Positions 62,794 through 64,000 of a DNA stretch of 64,000 nt are shown in pieces. How positions within the stretch are numbered: the stretch's first letter is position 1; each line of letters begins with the position of its first letter. Position numbers and translations under genes: made by a program. The notes beneath the pieces are model-generated. The model saw only the letters and a program-made list of their open reading frames with translations, was not told the DNA's origin and made no database searches. Location of the stretch: NCBI RefSeq assembly GCF_006274605.1, contig NZ_CP040846.1, positions 1,433,041-1,497,040 of the forward strand, given 5' to 3'. Source of the DNA: Thermococcus indicus. Lineage in GTDB: Archaea > Methanobacteriota_B > Thermococci > Thermococcales > Thermococcaceae.

Positions 62794-63735
62794 GTGAGAG
62801 AGTTGATAGTTGAAATAATCCTCTTCGCCGTGGGTCTGGTCCTTCTCATCAAGGGTAGCGATTACTTCGTGGAGGCGGCCTCCCGCGTCGCCAAGGGGTT
62901 CGGCGTCAGCGAGTTCATAATAGCACTCGTCCTCGCGAGCATCGCCACCACACTGCCGGAGGTAACGGTCTCTGCCATATCATCATACCAGGGAAACCCC
63001 GACATCGCCCTGGGAAACGCCATAGGGAGCGCCCTCGCCAACATAGCCCTCATCCTCGGGGTCTCGGCCCTGATAATGCCCCTCAGCGTTGAGAGAACCG
63101 CCTGGAAAAACGCCCTCTTCATGGTGGCCGTCACCGCCTACGCGGGCCTGCTCATGCACGACGGGACCATAAGCCGGCTCGACGGTGCCAGCCTCATACT
63201 CATCTACTTCGGCTTCCTCTACTACCTCTACCGGAAGCATATGACGCTCGAGGAACTCCCCGAGGGCGGAACCCGCGACCCCCGCAGGGATGCCCTGATA
63301 ATGCTCGGAAGCGGTCTGGTCGTGGTCATCGGCGCCAAACTGGTCGTGGACAGCGCCGTAACGATAGCCAGGGCATACGGTGTTCCGGAAATCGTAATCG
63401 GTCTGACGATGGTGTCCATAGGAACCTCCCTGCCGGAGCTCACGAACTCCCTCATGGCCACCCTCAAGAGGCTGCCCAACATAAGCGTCGGCAACATAAT
63501 CGGCGCCAACATACTCGACGTGCTCATGGTCATAGGAATAGCGTCCCTGATAAACCCCATAAAGGTGGATGTGACGGTTTACACCTTCACCCTGCCGCTG
63601 ACCCTCCTCGTTATGGGGCTCCTAACCGCCGTCCTGAGGCTCACGGGGAGGATAGACAGGGTTACCGCGGGTGTTTTTCTGGCTGTGTACGCCTACTTCC
63701 TGTACGCCTACACCACCGGGGCCGTAAGCCTTTGA
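62794..63735 (+). CDS. Sodium/calcium exchanger-family membrane protein
   Basis: 313 residues with ten predicted helices and both alpha repeats of the CaCA family: FIIALVLASIATTLPEVTVS with GNPDIALGNAIGS, and IVIGLTMVSIGTSLPELTNS with NISVGNIIGANILDV. Resembles the structurally known Methanocaldococcus NCX. It swaps Na or H ions for Ca ions. Start is the GTG at 62794, which a TATA-like CTTTTAAG (62764-62771) would make leaderless; TTG 62803 with GGTGA before it is the alternative. Confidence 0.92.
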   Translation: MRELIVEIILFAVGLVLLIKGSDYFVEAASRVAKGFGVSEFIIALVLASIATTLPEVTVSAISSYQGNPDIALGNAIGSALANIALILGVSALIMPLSVERTAWKNALFMVAVTAYAGLLMHDGTISRLDGASLILIYFGFLYYLYRKHMTLEELPEGGTRDPRRDALIMLGSGLVVVIGAKLVVDSAVTIARAYGVPEIVIGLTMVSIGTSLPELTNSLMATLKRLPNISVGNIIGANILDVLMVIGIASLINPIKVDVTVYTFTLPLTLLVMGLLTAVLRLTGRIDRVTAGVFLAVYAYFLYAYTTGAVSL

Positions 63736-63791
63736 TCCCTTTCTCAACTTTTTCCGACTTCCCGAAACTGGGAAGCAAAGATTTATTAATC

Positions 63792-63824
63792 CGGTTATTA
63801 CCCCATTATTGGGAATCAAAACCG
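63792..63824 (+). promoter_or_regulatory. Hairpin-like element upstream of the last gene
   Basis: Between TATA-like GATTTATTAATC (63779-63790) and the ribosome site GGAGGTG (63831-63837) lies a nested inverted repeat: outer arms CGGTT (63792-63796) and AACCG (63820-63824), inner arms CCC (63802-63804) and GGG (63811-63813). It could be an operator or a 5' leader structure controlling this transporter gene. No match to the thiamine riboswitch core was seen. Confidence 0.4.
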
Positions 63825-63843
63825 AGTATTTGGAGGTGTTGTC

Positions 63844-64000
63844 ATGAGGAAGCTTGGTGCGTTCCTCGCCGTGCTGCTGCTCCTGGGGCTCCTGGTTCCA
63901 AAACCGGTCGCGGCTGAAGAAACGCTGACGGTTTACTCCTACGACAGTATCGAGTGGTGGATGAAGGAGATAGTGCCGATATTCGAGCAGAAGTACGGGG
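63844..64000 (+). CDS. ABC transporter substrate-binding protein, 3' end cut; thiamine-type likely
   Basis: The first 52 residues are visible. A signal peptide (GAFLAVLLLLGLLVPKPVAA) is followed by EETLTVYSYDSIEWWMKEIVPIFEQKYG, which matches the opening of TbpA-like thiamine-binding proteins and related iron or thiamine SBPs. No lipobox Cys follows, so it may be anchored another way further on. GGAGGTG precedes the ATG. Confidence 0.78.
   Translation, partial: MRKLGAFLAVLLLLGLLVPKPVAAEETLTVYSYDSIEWWMKEIVPIFEQKYG

Overview
The window is chromosomal DNA of a hyperthermophilic euryarchaeon, almost certainly a Thermococcus species. Evidence: an archaeal lipid gene (GGGP synthase), a thermosome with a GGM tail, deoxyhypusine synthase, TiaS, Bud32, TmcA, archaeal-type PEP carboxylase, two secreted proteins with the Thermococcales CGP-CTERM tail, GC-rich densely packed genes, GGTGAT/GGAGGTG ribosome sites, and many genes whose TATA box lies about 25 bases before the start codon (leaderless). 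No rRNA, tRNA, CRISPR array or intact insertion sequence was recognised.

Layout. 1-9.9 kb: a GNAT end, a secreted starch-binding-domain esterase, tiaS, a DUF4143-type ATPase with an unusual repeated promoter, dys, then a tight operon (SDR, isochorismatase-fold hydrolase, cysteine-free flavoprotein, RlmN-like radical SAM protein) and a mntA-hepT toxin-antitoxin pair. 9.9-21.4 kb: amidohydrolase, two HtpX proteases flanking an ABC exporter, thermosome, Bud32, a methyl-accepting protein, a MutS-family ATPase. 21.5-31.4 kb: DUF123 nuclease-like protein, an orphan antitoxin, GGGP synthase, endonuclease III, a PadR-ABC exporter operon, membrane proteins, pgk with a sugar-regulon-like site, and a nuclease/PepSY-like fusion. 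32-40.5 kb (minus strand): two CGP-CTERM exoproteins around an ABC importer and a frameshifted DUF447 gene. 40.7-49.9 kb: tyrS, an Lrp regulator, a helicase, membrane genes, and a biotin block (birA-ecfA-ecfT divergent from bioY across a palindrome). 49.8-57.7 kb: exoprotein, MobA-like protein, ppcA, DUF1931 histone-fold protein, an AT-rich insert with a DUF4855-like gene fused in composition to a beta-propeller gene, and an S9 peptidase. 57.7-64 kb: membrane protein, tmcA, two tandem NYN nucleases (one with its acidic site lost), a cation exchanger, and the start of a thiamine-type binding protein.

Themes. RNA modification is well represented (TiaS, Bud32, TmcA, the RlmN-like protein). The best candidates for undescribed biology are: the RlmN-like radical SAM enzyme that lacks one of the two RlmN catalytic cysteines and is translationally coupled to a cysteine-free flavoprotein; the dead/live NYN pair; the Mrr-like nuclease fused to PepSY-like repeats; and the TATA-embedding tandem palindromes before the ATPase gene. 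All functions are read from sequence motifs and remembered family knowledge; no search was run.
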